Below are positions 46,201 to 55,189 of a DNA stretch of 64,000 nt, piece by piece. The first letter of the stretch is position 1. Each line of letters opens with the position of its first letter. The DNA comes from Clostridia bacterium (GTDB lineage Bacteria; Bacillota; Clostridia; Christensenellales; Aristaeellaceae): contig JAFRQX010000027.1 in NCBI GenBank assembly GCA_017428385.1, forward strand, positions 1 to 64,000. The letters run 5' to 3'. The notes under the pieces are model-generated. The model searched no databases. It saw only the letters and a list, made by a program, of their open reading frames with translations, and had not been told where the DNA came from. The translations under genes were made by a program, and so were the position numbers.

Positions 46201-46230
46201 AAAACCGCTTCATCCGGAAGCGGTTTTTTC
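46201..46230 (+). terminator. Intrinsic terminator of the Bce module
   Basis: AAAACCGCTTC and GGAAGCGGTTTT around ATCC, then T-run. Confidence 0.9.
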
Positions 46231-46334
46231 ACCATTTTAAGTCTTATGTTTTCATTTTCTCCCATGTGTTATAATACAGATATATCCCATCCTCATTTCT
46301 TCGTCTATACTGCAGTTCAGGGAGGTCTTGCTTC

Positions 46335-48659
46335 ATGATACGCAAGCTGCTTTCTCTTCTCCTCTGCGTTGCGTTCCTCTTCAGTATTGCTTTTGCTGAG
46401 GAATCATCCGTCTCAGCCGCGCCCGGCGCTTACACTGATGTCGCGATTCTCTCCACAACGGATATGCACGGCAAGTGCTGGAATACCAATATTCTCACCG
46501 GTGCTGCCGAAAGCAACAATATGCTCCGTGTCTCCACCGCCGTAAAGCAAATCCGGGAGCAGTACGGACCGGAAAACGTCCTGCTGATCGACAACGGCGA
46601 CCTTTTCCAGGGTACTCCTGTCTCCCAGGTTCAGCTGCTCATGCGCGCCTCCGGAGAATCCACAGACCAGCCTGCCATGGCCGTATGCCTGAAGGAAATC
46701 GGCTATGACGCTTTTGTTCTGGGCAACCATGAATTCAACTATGCCTGGGATATCATGAGCGACACCTACCGCTGGCTGGAAGAGAACGGAGTCCCCGTCC
46801 TAGCGGCGAACGCCTGTTATGACGGAAGTAATCCCGCCCATGAAGCCGGTGAAAACGTCTTTACGCCCTACGTTATCAAAACAATTATGGTAAACGGACA
46901 TGAGCACAAAATCGGCATTCTTGGCTTTGAAAACGTAGATATCACCCGATGGGATCTGCCCGTCAACTATCCCGGCATTCGTTTTGTCCATCCAGGAAAT
47001 GACGAGTTCTCCAACGCCCGGGAAGTGGAGCTTTACCTTCCCCGCATGAAGGAAGAAGGCTGTGAGTTCATCATCGTCTCCTATCACGGCGGTATCGGGG
47101 ATACGGATATCAGCCTTTTCTTCGGTGCCAATACTGAAAGTCAGGGAATGCGGATGATCGTGGAAACAGAAGGCATTGATTTCCTGATTGCCGGTCATGA
47201 CCACTCCACCGGTTATTCCAACACCTTCATCCCCAATGCCGCCGGGAAAGAAATACCTGTAGTCAACGGCGGCGGCCAGGATCTGACAAAGACCGTTTTC
47301 CGCTTTTCCGAGGATGAAAACGGCGTCCTGCAGTGGCAGATGCTCTCTTCCGAAAACCTGCAGCTTCATTCCTTCGGATCAGATCCGGTTCTGGAGGATA
47401 TCGTCCGGCCTTACGCGGAGATTGCCGAAGCCGATGTGGAGGCCCCCGTCGGCATTGCGGGCGGCTACTGGGACAAAAGCAGCGAATTCTACACAAAGCA
47501 AACGGATTCCATGGATCTGGTCAGCGCCGCCATGATGGATGGTGGCACTGAAGCCATGCGTCTGAAATATGGCGAATCGGGGCTGGCATCCCTGAAAGCC
47601 GCCACCGGGCTGGATCACCTGGATGTGGATATGGCCATGACTTCAGTCACCAGCACCGGTTTTACCATCTGGCCCGGGAACATCAGCATGAAGGATATCT
47701 ACCGTCTGTACCGTTATGCCAACAACCTGTTGGTCCTGCCCATGTATGGCCGGGATATCCTGTCTATCATGGAGGAGAACGCTAAGAACCGCCTGACCGT
47801 GCGGGTCATGAACGGGAATGCGTACTTCCATACTTTAGGAGATCAGTTTACCAATACTCTTTTTGGCGGACTCAATTTTGTGATTGATATGTCAAAGCCG
47901 GAAGGCCATCGCATCGGCATTAAGGATTTCGCCAATGGCAGAACCTTTGATCTGGATGCCCTGTATCTTGTTGCCGTGAATAACTATCTCCTGGGCAACG
48001 AGCGATGCGGCCTTCGCGCTTTCAGTGCGGATGATGCTCTCTGGTCCCAGCTGGAGGACGGCGGCAGCATGACGATCCAGGACTCCATTGCGGCCTACAT
48101 CCGCAAGGAAACAGAAGAAAAAGGCGCCCTGACGCCGGACGCCTTTACCTGGTACTGGAAGATCGTCTATTCCGCGGATCCCGCCGCGCTCCCCGCCTAC
48201 GAAGGAACAAAGGTTGCTTCTCTGGCGCAGAAGCCCGAGGACGGCCATACTTATGTCCTGTACAACGAATCCCAGGGCTGTGCGCTCACTGCCCGTGAAT
48301 CCAACGGTGGCCTGGATGATACAAAGATCAATGCCTATGGAGAGTTCCTCGTGGATACCCTGCCGGAAAACGCGTTGCTGCTTACCGCTCATATAGACGC
48401 GGAAGGCCGTATCTCACTCTCCGATGCGGAAGGCCGGTATCTTTCCTGCGCTTCCGGCGGCGGACTGAAGCTGACCGAAGGGCCGGCGGAAGATGACCTG
48501 AGCCTATGGCGGCTGGAAGAAGCCTATGGCGGCTGGATCATCGTCAACGTCGGTGCCCGTAACACCCAGGCGCTGGAGTTCTATTCCGACCGCTTCACCA
48601 CCTACGTCCAGGGCACTTCAGGACTGTATATTTTCAATTTCTACGAACCCGTCAGTTGA
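46335..48659 (+). CDS. Secreted 5'-nucleotidase / 2',3'-cyclic phosphodiesterase family enzyme
   Basis: A 774-residue exported enzyme. Signal peptide at residues 1-21 (MIRKLLSLLLCVAFLFSIAFA). Metallophosphatase motifs in order: STTDMHGK, IDNGDLFQGTP, GNHEFNYAWD, SYHGG, and AGHDHSTG, giving a two-metal site. The 5'-nucleotidase C-terminal substrate domain spans about 365-605. The last 150 residues form an extra beta-rich domain of unknown role. No cell-wall anchor motif seen. Probably scavenges phosphate and nucleosides outside the cell. GGGAGG precedes the ATG. Confidence 0.93.
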   Translation: MIRKLLSLLLCVAFLFSIAFAEESSVSAAPGAYTDVAILSTTDMHGKCWNTNILTGAAESNNMLRVSTAVKQIREQYGPENVLLIDNGDLFQGTPVSQVQLLMRASGESTDQPAMAVCLKEIGYDAFVLGNHEFNYAWDIMSDTYRWLEENGVPVLAANACYDGSNPAHEAGENVFTPYVIKTIMVNGHEHKIGILGFENVDITRWDLPVNYPGIRFVHPGNDEFSNAREVELYLPRMKEEGCEFIIVSYHGGIGDTDISLFFGANTESQGMRMIVETEGIDFLIAGHDHSTGYSNTFIPNAAGKEIPVVNGGGQDLTKTVFRFSEDENGVLQWQMLSSENLQLHSFGSDPVLEDIVRPYAEIAEADVEAPVGIAGGYWDKSSEFYTKQTDSMDLVSAAMMDGGTEAMRLKYGESGLASLKAATGLDHLDVDMAMTSVTSTGFTIWPGNISMKDIYRLYRYANNLLVLPMYGRDILSIMEENAKNRLTVRVMNGNAYFHTLGDQFTNTLFGGLNFVIDMSKPEGHRIGIKDFANGRTFDLDALYLVAVNNYLLGNERCGLRAFSADDALWSQLEDGGSMTIQDSIAAYIRKETEEKGALTPDAFTWYWKIVYSADPAALPAYEGTKVASLAQKPEDGHTYVLYNESQGCALTARESNGGLDDTKINAYGEFLVDTLPENALLLTAHIDAEGRISLSDAEGRYLSCASGGGLKLTEGPAEDDLSLWRLEEAYGGWIIVNVGARNTQALEFYSDRFTTYVQGTSGLYIFNFYEPVS

Positions 48660-49548
48660 GCAGTTTCTTAGCGATATCGCAAGCCCGGCTGTAATACAGG
48701 TTAAATTCCGCCTCACGCGGCACAGTCGGATCAGTTAAATATCTTTTCAGGATAATAACCATTTCGTCCATCAGCACCATCTGAATATCCCGGTCAAAGG
48801 TACTCCTGTCCGGCTTTACATGCAGGTTTTCATAGATTGTATCCATGAAAACCTGCTTTTGTCTGTCCGTCATACGGTAAGTGTATTCGTCGCTTTCTCC
48901 GGCGTGCGCCATAAACCGGGCAATATCTATCGCATAAGGCAGAAAACCGCCAAATTCCCAGTCAATGATATAGACCCGATCTCCATTGTATATGCAGTTG
49001 ATTGGCAGGAAATCGCCGTTCTCCATGGTCAAAGGCATATTCTTTAGTCTGGCCAGGTATACAGCGTATGCCTCCTTCAGCAGCGGTTCATTCTGCAGGA
49101 ATTCTGCTCTCTCTTTCCGACGGACAAGCAGCTTATCTGCCTCTGTACGGTCATACTCCTTGTTCAATGAGAACGCATTCATAATCTCCGCAACAGATCT
49201 TCCCACCGCTGCTGCCGTCTCATCCGTAACTTCCTTCAGGTCATCTCCCGGAATAAACTCTGACAACATGAATCCTTCGGAAAAACCAATCACCCGTGGA
49301 ACAGGAGTCCCTTCCGGAAACGTCTGATAAATCTCTTTCTCACATTCATAAGCTTCCGGGGCTTCATCATACAGTTTCAGAATCGCTGCCCCGCCTGGAT
49401 ACACAATCTTAAAAACGTCATACCGCTTATGGACATCCGCGAAATCATCGCAGAAACGATATGCCTCAAATTCGCTGATCCCCGCCAGCTTCTCCAGCAC
49501 CGGCTTCAGCGCTCCCACATCTTCCATTTTTTCAAGATAAATACCCAT
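48652..49548 (-). CDS. Phosphotransferase of the aminoglycoside/choline kinase family
   Basis: A 298-residue kinase-like protein. The catalytic loop reads ENGDFLPINCIY (Asp with downstream Asn), and the metal-binding DxD/E motif is IIDWEFGG. The nucleotide loop is IVYPGGAAILKLYD with the Lys. The usual HxD histidine is Asn here (NGD), as in some choline-kinase relatives. Substrate unknown; possibly choline, a sugar or an antibiotic. AGAGGA precedes the ATG. Its stop overlaps the nucleotidase stop by 8 nt on the opposite strand. Confidence 0.85.
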   Translation of the reverse strand: MGIYLEKMEDVGALKPVLEKLAGISEFEAYRFCDDFADVHKRYDVFKIVYPGGAAILKLYDEAPEAYECEKEIYQTFPEGTPVPRVIGFSEGFMLSEFIPGDDLKEVTDETAAAVGRSVAEIMNAFSLNKEYDRTEADKLLVRRKERAEFLQNEPLLKEAYAVYLARLKNMPLTMENGDFLPINCIYNGDRVYIIDWEFGGFLPYAIDIARFMAHAGESDEYTYRMTDRQKQVFMDTIYENLHVKPDRSTFDRDIQMVLMDEMVIILKRYLTDPTVPREAEFNLYYSRACDIAKKLLN

Positions 49549-49629
49549 TCATTATTCCTCTCTGTTCATAAACCCATACAATTCATCACGCCCAAAGGGC
49601 ACATATTAGGAAAGATTCCACCTTTCCTT

Positions 49630-49870
49630 GTGAAATGTCATCCTGGGGTTCGAAACGCCCGGATAAAGAGCCAGTGGCTCTTTATCAGTGTAGAACGGGG
49701 CAAACCACCTGCAACCGCCAGTGGCGGATGCTTTGCAGGCGGTGAGGTCAACTGAAACGAGCGATCTGTCCGGGAGACAGTCGCGACGATTGAAGTTGCG
49801 GGTATCAGCCCCGTGGCAGCGTAGCGGAGGGGTACGAAGGGAGCACAGCTGAAGGATCTGGTTTTAAGTC
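49630..49870. other. Dense structured intergenic segment flanked by GTCATCCTG and GAAGGATCTG
   Basis: No ORF. It contains ATAAAGAGCC-agt-GGCTCTTTAT, a nested stem built on CCGCC-agt-GGCGG inside CCTGCAA/TTTGCAG, CTGTC/GACAG, CGCGAC/GTTGCG and GCCCC/GGGGT. The flanks together resemble the common bacterial intergenic repeat GTCATCCTGAGCGAAGCGAAGGATCT with an insert of about 215 bp. Could be a non-coding RNA or a decayed mobile element end. Confidence 0.5.
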
Positions 49871-49985
49871 ATTGAGCAGTTGTCCAAATCTATTCTATAA
49901 TTTGGGTAACGACTGCCATGCTACAGCCGTCCATTTCTGCGAGTCTATGACGATGCAGAAATGGAATACGGCGATCGCAAAGTAT
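49871..49985. repeat. Two-copy structured element, copy R1
   Basis: About 115 bp starting ATTGAGCAGTTGTCC and ending GATCGCAAAGTAT, directly after the EamA gene stop (read on the minus strand). Two hairpins: GCAGTTGT/ACGACTGC with inner CCAAAT/ATTTGG, and CCATTTCTGC/GCAGAAATGG with inner GTC/GAC. The second copy is at 58199. Confidence 0.8.
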
Positions 49986-50872
49986 CAGTTTTCCTTCACT
50001 CTTTTTTCTGCAAATACAGCAGAAAAAAGAATCATAATCGCCCCTACGATTCCCGCAGCGCTCAGCGGCTCCCTGAGCACCAGTGCAGACAGCAGCAGGG
50101 CAGTCACCGGATCAATATAGCTTAGCATAGCGATGGACTGTGCTTTCAGTCCGTCCATACTTCCAAAGTACAGTACATAAGCAAATCCCGTGTGTACGAT
50201 CCCTACGATTACCAGCAGGGCGATCGTCCCGGCGCTGAACTCAGTTTTTCCGAATCCGTCCGTCAGCAGCATATACGGAACCATTACCAAACCGGCGCAC
50301 AACAGCTGGATTGTGGTCTTCCGGTACGCGTCCACCCCGGTAATCTTCTTGTTCATAATAATCACGGAAGCATAGCACGCCGCCGCACCAAGTCCCAGCA
50401 GCACACCCTTCAGGTTTCCTGTTCCGGCTCCCCCGCTTTCGATCACACCGGAAACAAGTACCATACCGATCACCGCTATTACGGCACAAATTGCTTTTCT
50501 TTTCGTCAGTCTTTCCCGGAACAGCAGCGGTGAAACCAGCATCACAATCGTGGGTTGCATATAGTAGCACAGCGTAGCCACTGCGACAGTCGTATGATTG
50601 TATGCCTCAAACAGCAGCATCCAGTTGATGCCGATCACAGCACCGGAAACTGCCAGCCAGATCATTGCCTGCTGCGGCAGCTTCTCACCGGTGTCTTTCT
50701 TCCTGATCCGGGTAAAAACCAACAGGAGCAGTCCGCCGAGGATCCCCCGAATAAAGGCCAGGAATGCCGAAGAGCAGGGAATGTACCGTCTGAAAAGGCC
50801 GATCGTTCCAAAAATGAGCATGGACGCAACGATCATGATGACTGATCGGCGATCGTTTGTTTTGTTCTCCAT
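49985..50872 (-). CDS. EamA/DMT-family permease
   Basis: A 295-residue membrane protein with ten predicted helices in two EamA repeats, first at about residues 12-30, and short loops. Members export amino acids, nucleobases or other metabolites. The start ATG at 50872 is 4 nt from GGGGTGAT, an extended match to the 16S anti-site; three codons upstream overlap that site. The stop abuts repeat R1. Confidence 0.9.
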   Translation of the reverse strand: MENKTNDRRSVIMIVASMLIFGTIGLFRRYIPCSSAFLAFIRGILGGLLLLVFTRIRKKDTGEKLPQQAMIWLAVSGAVIGINWMLLFEAYNHTTVAVATLCYYMQPTIVMLVSPLLFRERLTKRKAICAVIAVIGMVLVSGVIESGGAGTGNLKGVLLGLGAAACYASVIIMNKKITGVDAYRKTTIQLLCAGLVMVPYMLLTDGFGKTEFSAGTIALLVIVGIVHTGFAYVLYFGSMDGLKAQSIAMLSYIDPVTALLLSALVLREPLSAAGIVGAIMILFSAVFAEKRVKEN

Positions 50873-50909
50873 TGTCATCACCCCGCTGCGTCCAGTGTGT
50901 TGTTATGTG

Positions 50910-51896
50910 TTATTTCTGAAGCGATTCAAACCATTTGACGGCGCGTTCTGTCCATCCGGCCATGCACATGCCGGAGCCATCCGCAAAGCCGTGTCCGCCT
51001 TCAGGTCCGATTTCCAGTTTGCTGGGAATCTGCAGTGCCTTCAGGGCTCTGTCCAGCATCTTTGAGTTTTCCGGATCCACCAGTTCATCCCCTGCGGTAA
51101 CGAAAATTGCACAGGGCGGGAATGTTTCCACATGCTCCGGAATCTCAAACTCTTTCTGCATTGCTTCCTCATGGGAACAGCCGAACAGCCACAGATCATC
51201 CCCCGGCTCTGCATCTTCTCCATCGTCCTTCATGCTGACCACCGGATAGACCGGGAAGCTGGCCTGAGGCTTAGGCAGGGCAAAAGCCGGATAACCCATC
51301 TTCGTATTCCACAGGCAGATCAGGTATCCGCCCGCTGAAAATCCGCAGGTAATATACCGGTCCGCCTGCACATGGAAGTGTTCTTTCTTTTCCCGGATCA
51401 GCTTCAATGCCCGGGCGAAGTCCTCCATGTTCTTTGTCAGCAGCCCGTCTTCGGTATCTTCTCCCACCTGGTAGGTCAGGATAAAGGCGTGATAGCCGTA
51501 GCGGTTGAATTGCTCCGCGATCGGCCAGCCCTCTGTCAGGTTCCATACGTTCACAAATCCGCCGCCGGGCACAACCAGCATGAACGGCCGGTTATCCGCT
51601 TCCGGATCGGCAGACGGGAACCATACCAGGCTGACGCCTTTCCGGGCTTCATTCTCAGCACATTCTTCCTCGCTGTACAGTGGATAATACCAGTCTCCGG
51701 AATCCGCGGCTTCATACAGGCGCCGGATGCCGTTATTGATTTCGCCGGAGAAGAAGTGTTCTTCCTTCAGCTGGCTCAGCGTCATATTCCACAGTTCTTC
51801 TTCCTTCAGGTTCCTTCTCCGGATCGCATCCTGTGCGATCGGACGGATTTTCGGATTGCTCAGCAGATCACCAAGCGTGTTGAATTCATACGACAT
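50910..51896 (-). CDS. Alpha/beta hydrolase, esterase (BD-FAE-like)
   Basis: A 328-residue cytoplasmic hydrolase. The oxyanion motif PGGGFVN, the nucleophile elbow GFSAGG (Ser near 195), a later Asp in FVTAGDELVDP and the His in GGHGFADG complete the triad. The sequence type is that of acetyl-xylan and feruloyl esterases and hormone-sensitive-lipase-like enzymes. AGGAGGG precedes the ATG. Neighbours give no pathway; a REP-like element is just upstream. Confidence 0.9.
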   Translation of the reverse strand: MSYEFNTLGDLLSNPKIRPIAQDAIRRRNLKEEELWNMTLSQLKEEHFFSGEINNGIRRLYEAADSGDWYYPLYSEEECAENEARKGVSLVWFPSADPEADNRPFMLVVPGGGFVNVWNLTEGWPIAEQFNRYGYHAFILTYQVGEDTEDGLLTKNMEDFARALKLIREKKEHFHVQADRYITCGFSAGGYLICLWNTKMGYPAFALPKPQASFPVYPVVSMKDDGEDAEPGDDLWLFGCSHEEAMQKEFEIPEHVETFPPCAIFVTAGDELVDPENSKMLDRALKALQIPSKLEIGPEGGHGFADGSGMCMAGWTERAVKWFESLQK

Positions 51897-51907
51897 AACT
51901 TTTCCCT

Positions 51908-51945
51908 CCTAACCAGACAAGGGGACGGTTCTTTTGTCCTGTTGT
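51908..51945. repeat. REP-like element (GGGGACGGTTCTTTTGTC)
   Basis: GACAAGGGGACGGTTCTTTTGTC has a GACAA/TTGTC stem. This sequence is a familiar clostridial intergenic repeat, often linked to Y1-type (REP-associated) transposases. Confidence 0.75.
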
Positions 51946-51947
51946 TC

Positions 51948-52985
51948 TTATTTTGCGCTGATCAGTGTGTTGTCCAGTGCCTGCAGGTCTTCGTCCGTTG
52001 TGGACCAGCCTGTTGCAAAACGGACTACAGTATGTTCTTCGTCCAGCTTTTCCCAGAAGCTGTAGGCCACCTTCTGTCCGATCTCTTCCATCCATTTGTT
52101 CTCCAGGATCACAAACTGCTGGTTGGTCGGAGACTGAATGAAGAACGGTATATCGTGTTTCCTGAAGATCTCCTTCATCTTTTCAGCCATCTCAATAGCG
52201 TGTCGGCCGATCCTGAAGTAAAGATCATCCGTAAACAGTGCGTCAAACTGAACGCCGAGCAGCCGGCCTTTTGCAACCAGCGCTCCCCGCTTCTTCACGG
52301 AAGTCAGGAAGTGCTTCGGCATATTCCCCTTGGTAAATACAACCGCTTCACCGCACAGTGCGCCCACTTTAGTACCGCCAATATAAAACACGTCGCACAG
52401 TCTGGCAATGTCAGAAAGGGTCAGATCGGTATCATGGCTCATCAGGCCGTATGCCAGTCTTGCCCCGTCCAGGTAAAGCGACATCTTATATTCCCGGCAG
52501 ATTGCCGCAATGTTTTCCAGTTCCGCCTTCGTGTACAGCGTGCCATACTCTGTCGGATGTGAAATGTATACCATACCCGGGAAAGTCATGTGTTCATGGC
52601 TTTCGTCGCCGTAATAAACCGTCAGGTATTCCTTCAGCGTCTCCGCCGCGATCTTTCCGTCCTTCTGCGGGACCTCCAGCACCTCATGTCCGGTATATTC
52701 GATGGCGCCTGCTTCATGTACGCTCACATGACCGGTTTTTGCGGCAATCACGCCCTCGTAATCTGCCAGCAGCGTAGAGATAACGACGGCATTGGTCTGT
52801 GTACCGCCTGTCAGGAAATATACCTCCGCCTCCGGCATACCGATAGCCTCACGGATTTTCCCCTTGGCGCTTTCACAGTACGGATCTGAGCCGTATCCCG
52901 GCAGGGATTCCAGGTTTGTCTCGGTCAGTCTTTTGAGAACCTCCGGATGTGCCCCGGCAATATAGTCGCTTTCAAAGGAGATCAT
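51948..52985 (-). CDS. Low-specificity L-threonine aldolase family (PLP-dependent)
   Basis: A 345-residue enzyme of fold type I. PLP-Lys lies in YIGGTKVGALCGEAVVF (about residue 205), preceded by the Asp in YLDGARLAYG and the GGTQTN phosphate region near residue 58. It cleaves threonine/allo-threonine to glycine and acetaldehyde, or acts as a related beta-eliminating lyase. Family length is normal. GGAGG precedes the ATG. Not linked to a partner gene. Confidence 0.93.
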   Translation of the reverse strand: MISFESDYIAGAHPEVLKRLTETNLESLPGYGSDPYCESAKGKIREAIGMPEAEVYFLTGGTQTNAVVISTLLADYEGVIAAKTGHVSVHEAGAIEYTGHEVLEVPQKDGKIAAETLKEYLTVYYGDESHEHMTFPGMVYISHPTEYGTLYTKAELENIAAICREYKMSLYLDGARLAYGLMSHDTDLTLSDIARLCDVFYIGGTKVGALCGEAVVFTKGNMPKHFLTSVKKRGALVAKGRLLGVQFDALFTDDLYFRIGRHAIEMAEKMKEIFRKHDIPFFIQSPTNQQFVILENKWMEEIGQKVAYSFWEKLDEEHTVVRFATGWSTTDEDLQALDNTLISAK

Positions 52986-53085
52986 CTTGGTTTCCTCCGT
53001 AAATGAAATGGGATTTCACAATAAAACAACGGGGATTATCATTCGGTATATGCGGCATATATTCCTTGTTGCATCATTCAGCATA

Positions 53086-53799
53086 TCAGAACTGAATCGG
53101 CAGAAATGACGCAGCCACGGCCAGTATCACAGCGGGCAGCAGATTGGCAACCCGGATCTTTTTGCCCCATACCAGATTCAACCCGACGCAGAATATCAGC
53201 ACAGACCCTACCAGGGACAGATAGCCCATAGCTGCTTCTGTCATAATCGGCTTAATGGCCGTAGCCAGAAGCGTCAGGCTGCCCTCCCAGAGCAAAACCG
53301 GAATGGCGGAAAAAGCACAGCCTTTTCCAAGGGAGCAGGTCATTACCATAACAATAATCAGGTCCAGGATAGACTTGGCTCCCAGTGTGGACCAGTCTCC
53401 GGAAATACCATCCTGTATGGATCCCATAATCGCCATCGCACCGATACACACGGTCAGCGATGCCGTCACAAACCCGTTCACAAACTGCTGATCCCTGGCA
53501 TTGCCTGTCTTTTTCTTCAGCCACTCGCCAAAGCGCTCAAACAGGCTTTCAATATTGAGGATCTCACCGATCAATCCGCCAAGTGCAAGGCATCCCACCA
53601 CCAGCATAGATCCGCCGCCTGGCAGCAGATTGTGATGGAGCATATAATTCATCGCCCCTGCAATGCCGAGAAAAAGCGTTCCGATACCGCAGGCCATCGT
53701 CAGTGTTTCCTGGTGGCGGTCCTTCAGTAATTTTCCGAACAGATGTCCGCAGATTCCGCCAACAACGATGGCAGCTGTGTTAATTATCGCACCGGTCAT
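53086..53799 (-). CDS. DUF554 family membrane protein
   Basis: A 237-residue protein with about seven helices, first at residues 3-22 (GAIINTAAIVVGGICGHLFG), the start typical of DUF554 (YdfK/YqgA). The family has unknown function and is thought to be a transporter. The middle segment FVTASLTVCIGAMAIMGSIQDGI is the conserved core. GGAGAG precedes the ATG. It lies in a run of unrelated minus-strand genes. Confidence 0.9.
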   Translation of the reverse strand: MTGAIINTAAIVVGGICGHLFGKLLKDRHQETLTMACGIGTLFLGIAGAMNYMLHHNLLPGGGSMLVVGCLALGGLIGEILNIESLFERFGEWLKKKTGNARDQQFVNGFVTASLTVCIGAMAIMGSIQDGISGDWSTLGAKSILDLIIVMVMTCSLGKGCAFSAIPVLLWEGSLTLLATAIKPIMTEAAMGYLSLVGSVLIFCVGLNLVWGKKIRVANLLPAVILAVAASFLPIQF

Positions 53800-53866
53800 A
53801 GCACTCTCTCCATAATGCAGGATATCGTTGCCTTTGTTTATTCCTGGCGTCTGGTCTGTATTGGAA

Positions 53867-54616
53867 TCACTGTTTGTTGCGTGTTTCCCTCATATACCAG
53901 TAAGTATATAGTTTCGTAAAACCACTTTTCCGGTACAGATTCAGCGCCACGTTATTCCCCTGCACTACCTGCAGGTAAGCATACTTCGCGCCGTCTTCCT
54001 TCACCCTGGCCAGGATCGCCCTGCACAGCTTCTCTCCCAGGCCTTGTCCCCGCTGCTCAGGATCCACAACCACGTTATGCAGCAGTGCATATCCCTGTTC
54101 AGACGCAGTGGACGCGCAGGCAGCAGGTTTCCCGTCCTTCATTACTGTACAGTAGACTGTATCTACTGCCACTTTGTCAACAATCTGACGGAACAATTCC
54201 TGTTCTTTTGCTTTTCTGTTTTCAAAATCAAAATAGGCAGGCAGCCATTCCTCCGGCTTCTCCGCGAAAACGCATTCGCTCATATCCGCCGCAAGGTCAG
54301 TCTTTTCCAGGTCCAGGATCATTACGTCCGTGGGCGTAACGACCTCATATCCCCGCTTTGCCAGATAATCGGAAAGCTCCGTATCATATTCAGTCAGTTT
54401 GAAAAGTGCGGGCAGTCCCTGCTTCGCGTAGCATTTCTCGCAGTATGCCACCTTTTCTTCTATCCCCTTCCGGGATGGGTAAATCACACTGATGGAATTG
54501 GCCCTGCCTGTAAATCCCTCTGAAAACCGCAGCAGCCATCCGTCATACTGCATCACATTCAGTGCAACATGTCCGTTGGCCGCAATCTCTTCCAGGAAAT
54601 ATGCCTGTTCTTTCAT
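53867..54616 (-). CDS. GNAT-family N-acetyltransferase, two-domain
   Basis: A 249-residue protein. The C-terminal domain (about 110-249) has the acetyl-CoA loop VVDPEQRGQGLGEKLCRAIL and the AlphaN-type strand YLQVVQGNNVALNLYRKSGF. The N-terminal 105 residues resemble a degenerate second GNAT domain. Substrate unknown. AGGA precedes the ATG. The next GNAT gene is only 25 nt upstream in transcription order, and the pair may be cotranscribed. Confidence 0.9.
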   Translation of the reverse strand: MKEQAYFLEEIAANGHVALNVMQYDGWLLRFSEGFTGRANSISVIYPSRKGIEEKVAYCEKCYAKQGLPALFKLTEYDTELSDYLAKRGYEVVTPTDVMILDLEKTDLAADMSECVFAEKPEEWLPAYFDFENRKAKEQELFRQIVDKVAVDTVYCTVMKDGKPAACASTASEQGYALLHNVVVDPEQRGQGLGEKLCRAILARVKEDGAKYAYLQVVQGNNVALNLYRKSGFTKLYTYWYMRETRNKQ

Positions 54617-54641
54617 TTTTTTATCCTAACCTTTACTTGTT

Positions 54642-55043
54642 TCAGAATTTCATAAAGCCGGTGCATCCGAGATCCGACAGTTTTCGGAAGCCTGCGGATT
54701 CATAAAAAGCGATGGTTTCGGGCTTGCTGTCCGTTACCAGTTCAATCTGGCGCACATGGCCGTATTTGGTCATGATTTCCTTCAGCAACGCCGTACCAAT
54801 GCCCTTGCGTCGGTATTCCGGAAAAACCAGAATATCCTGTACAAATACGATTGTTTCCCCGTCACCGACAACACGTATAATACCCATCAGTTGTTCTCCC
54901 TCATAAGCTCCCAGCACCAGCAGGGAGTTTTCATAGCCTTTACGCAAAGCCTCCGGATCATCTGTATAGGCTTTCCACCCTACCGCGGAATACAACCCGA
55001 TGATCTCCCGCTCATTATAATTCTTATATTCCCTAATCTCCAT
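54642..55043 (-). CDS. GNAT-family N-acetyltransferase
   Basis: A 133-residue single-domain acetyltransferase with VFPEYRRKGIGTALLKEIM as the acetyl-CoA motif (about 74-92) and a terminal AFYESAGFRKL. Close in size and pattern to small acetyltransferases of the PA4866/YjaB type. AGAGGA precedes the ATG. Upstream partner of the larger GNAT gene at 53867. Confidence 0.92.
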   Translation of the reverse strand: MEIREYKNYNEREIIGLYSAVGWKAYTDDPEALRKGYENSLLVLGAYEGEQLMGIIRVVGDGETIVFVQDILVFPEYRRKGIGTALLKEIMTKYGHVRQIELVTDSKPETIAFYESAGFRKLSDLGCTGFMKF

Positions 55044-55130
55044 TACCGTAATTCCTCTTATTTAGCAATATCCCTGTACACATCATTCTTCAGAACAAAG
55101 ACTGGATATCTGCTAAACTATATTATTTTT

Positions 55131-55161
55131 CAGTCTTAAGTTTTCAGTTTTAAGTATTCAT
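55131..55161. repeat. Degenerate heptad repeat tract
   Basis: TCTTAAG, TTTTCAG, TTTTAAG, TATTCAT in tandem. Confidence 0.7.
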
Positions 55162-55165
55162 TTGA

Positions 55166-55189
55166 GAATACCGATCAAAATCGGTATTC
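55166..55189 (-). terminator. Stop-codon hairpin of the histidine phosphatase gene
   Basis: GAATACCGA and TCGGTATTC arms with a 6-nt loop that holds the stop codon. Confidence 0.75.

Noticed and set aside
49640..49665. tRNA T-arm (GGGGTTCGAAACGCCC)
   Set aside because: The loop resembles a T-arm but the stem is imperfect, and no acceptor, D or anticodon arms can be built around it.
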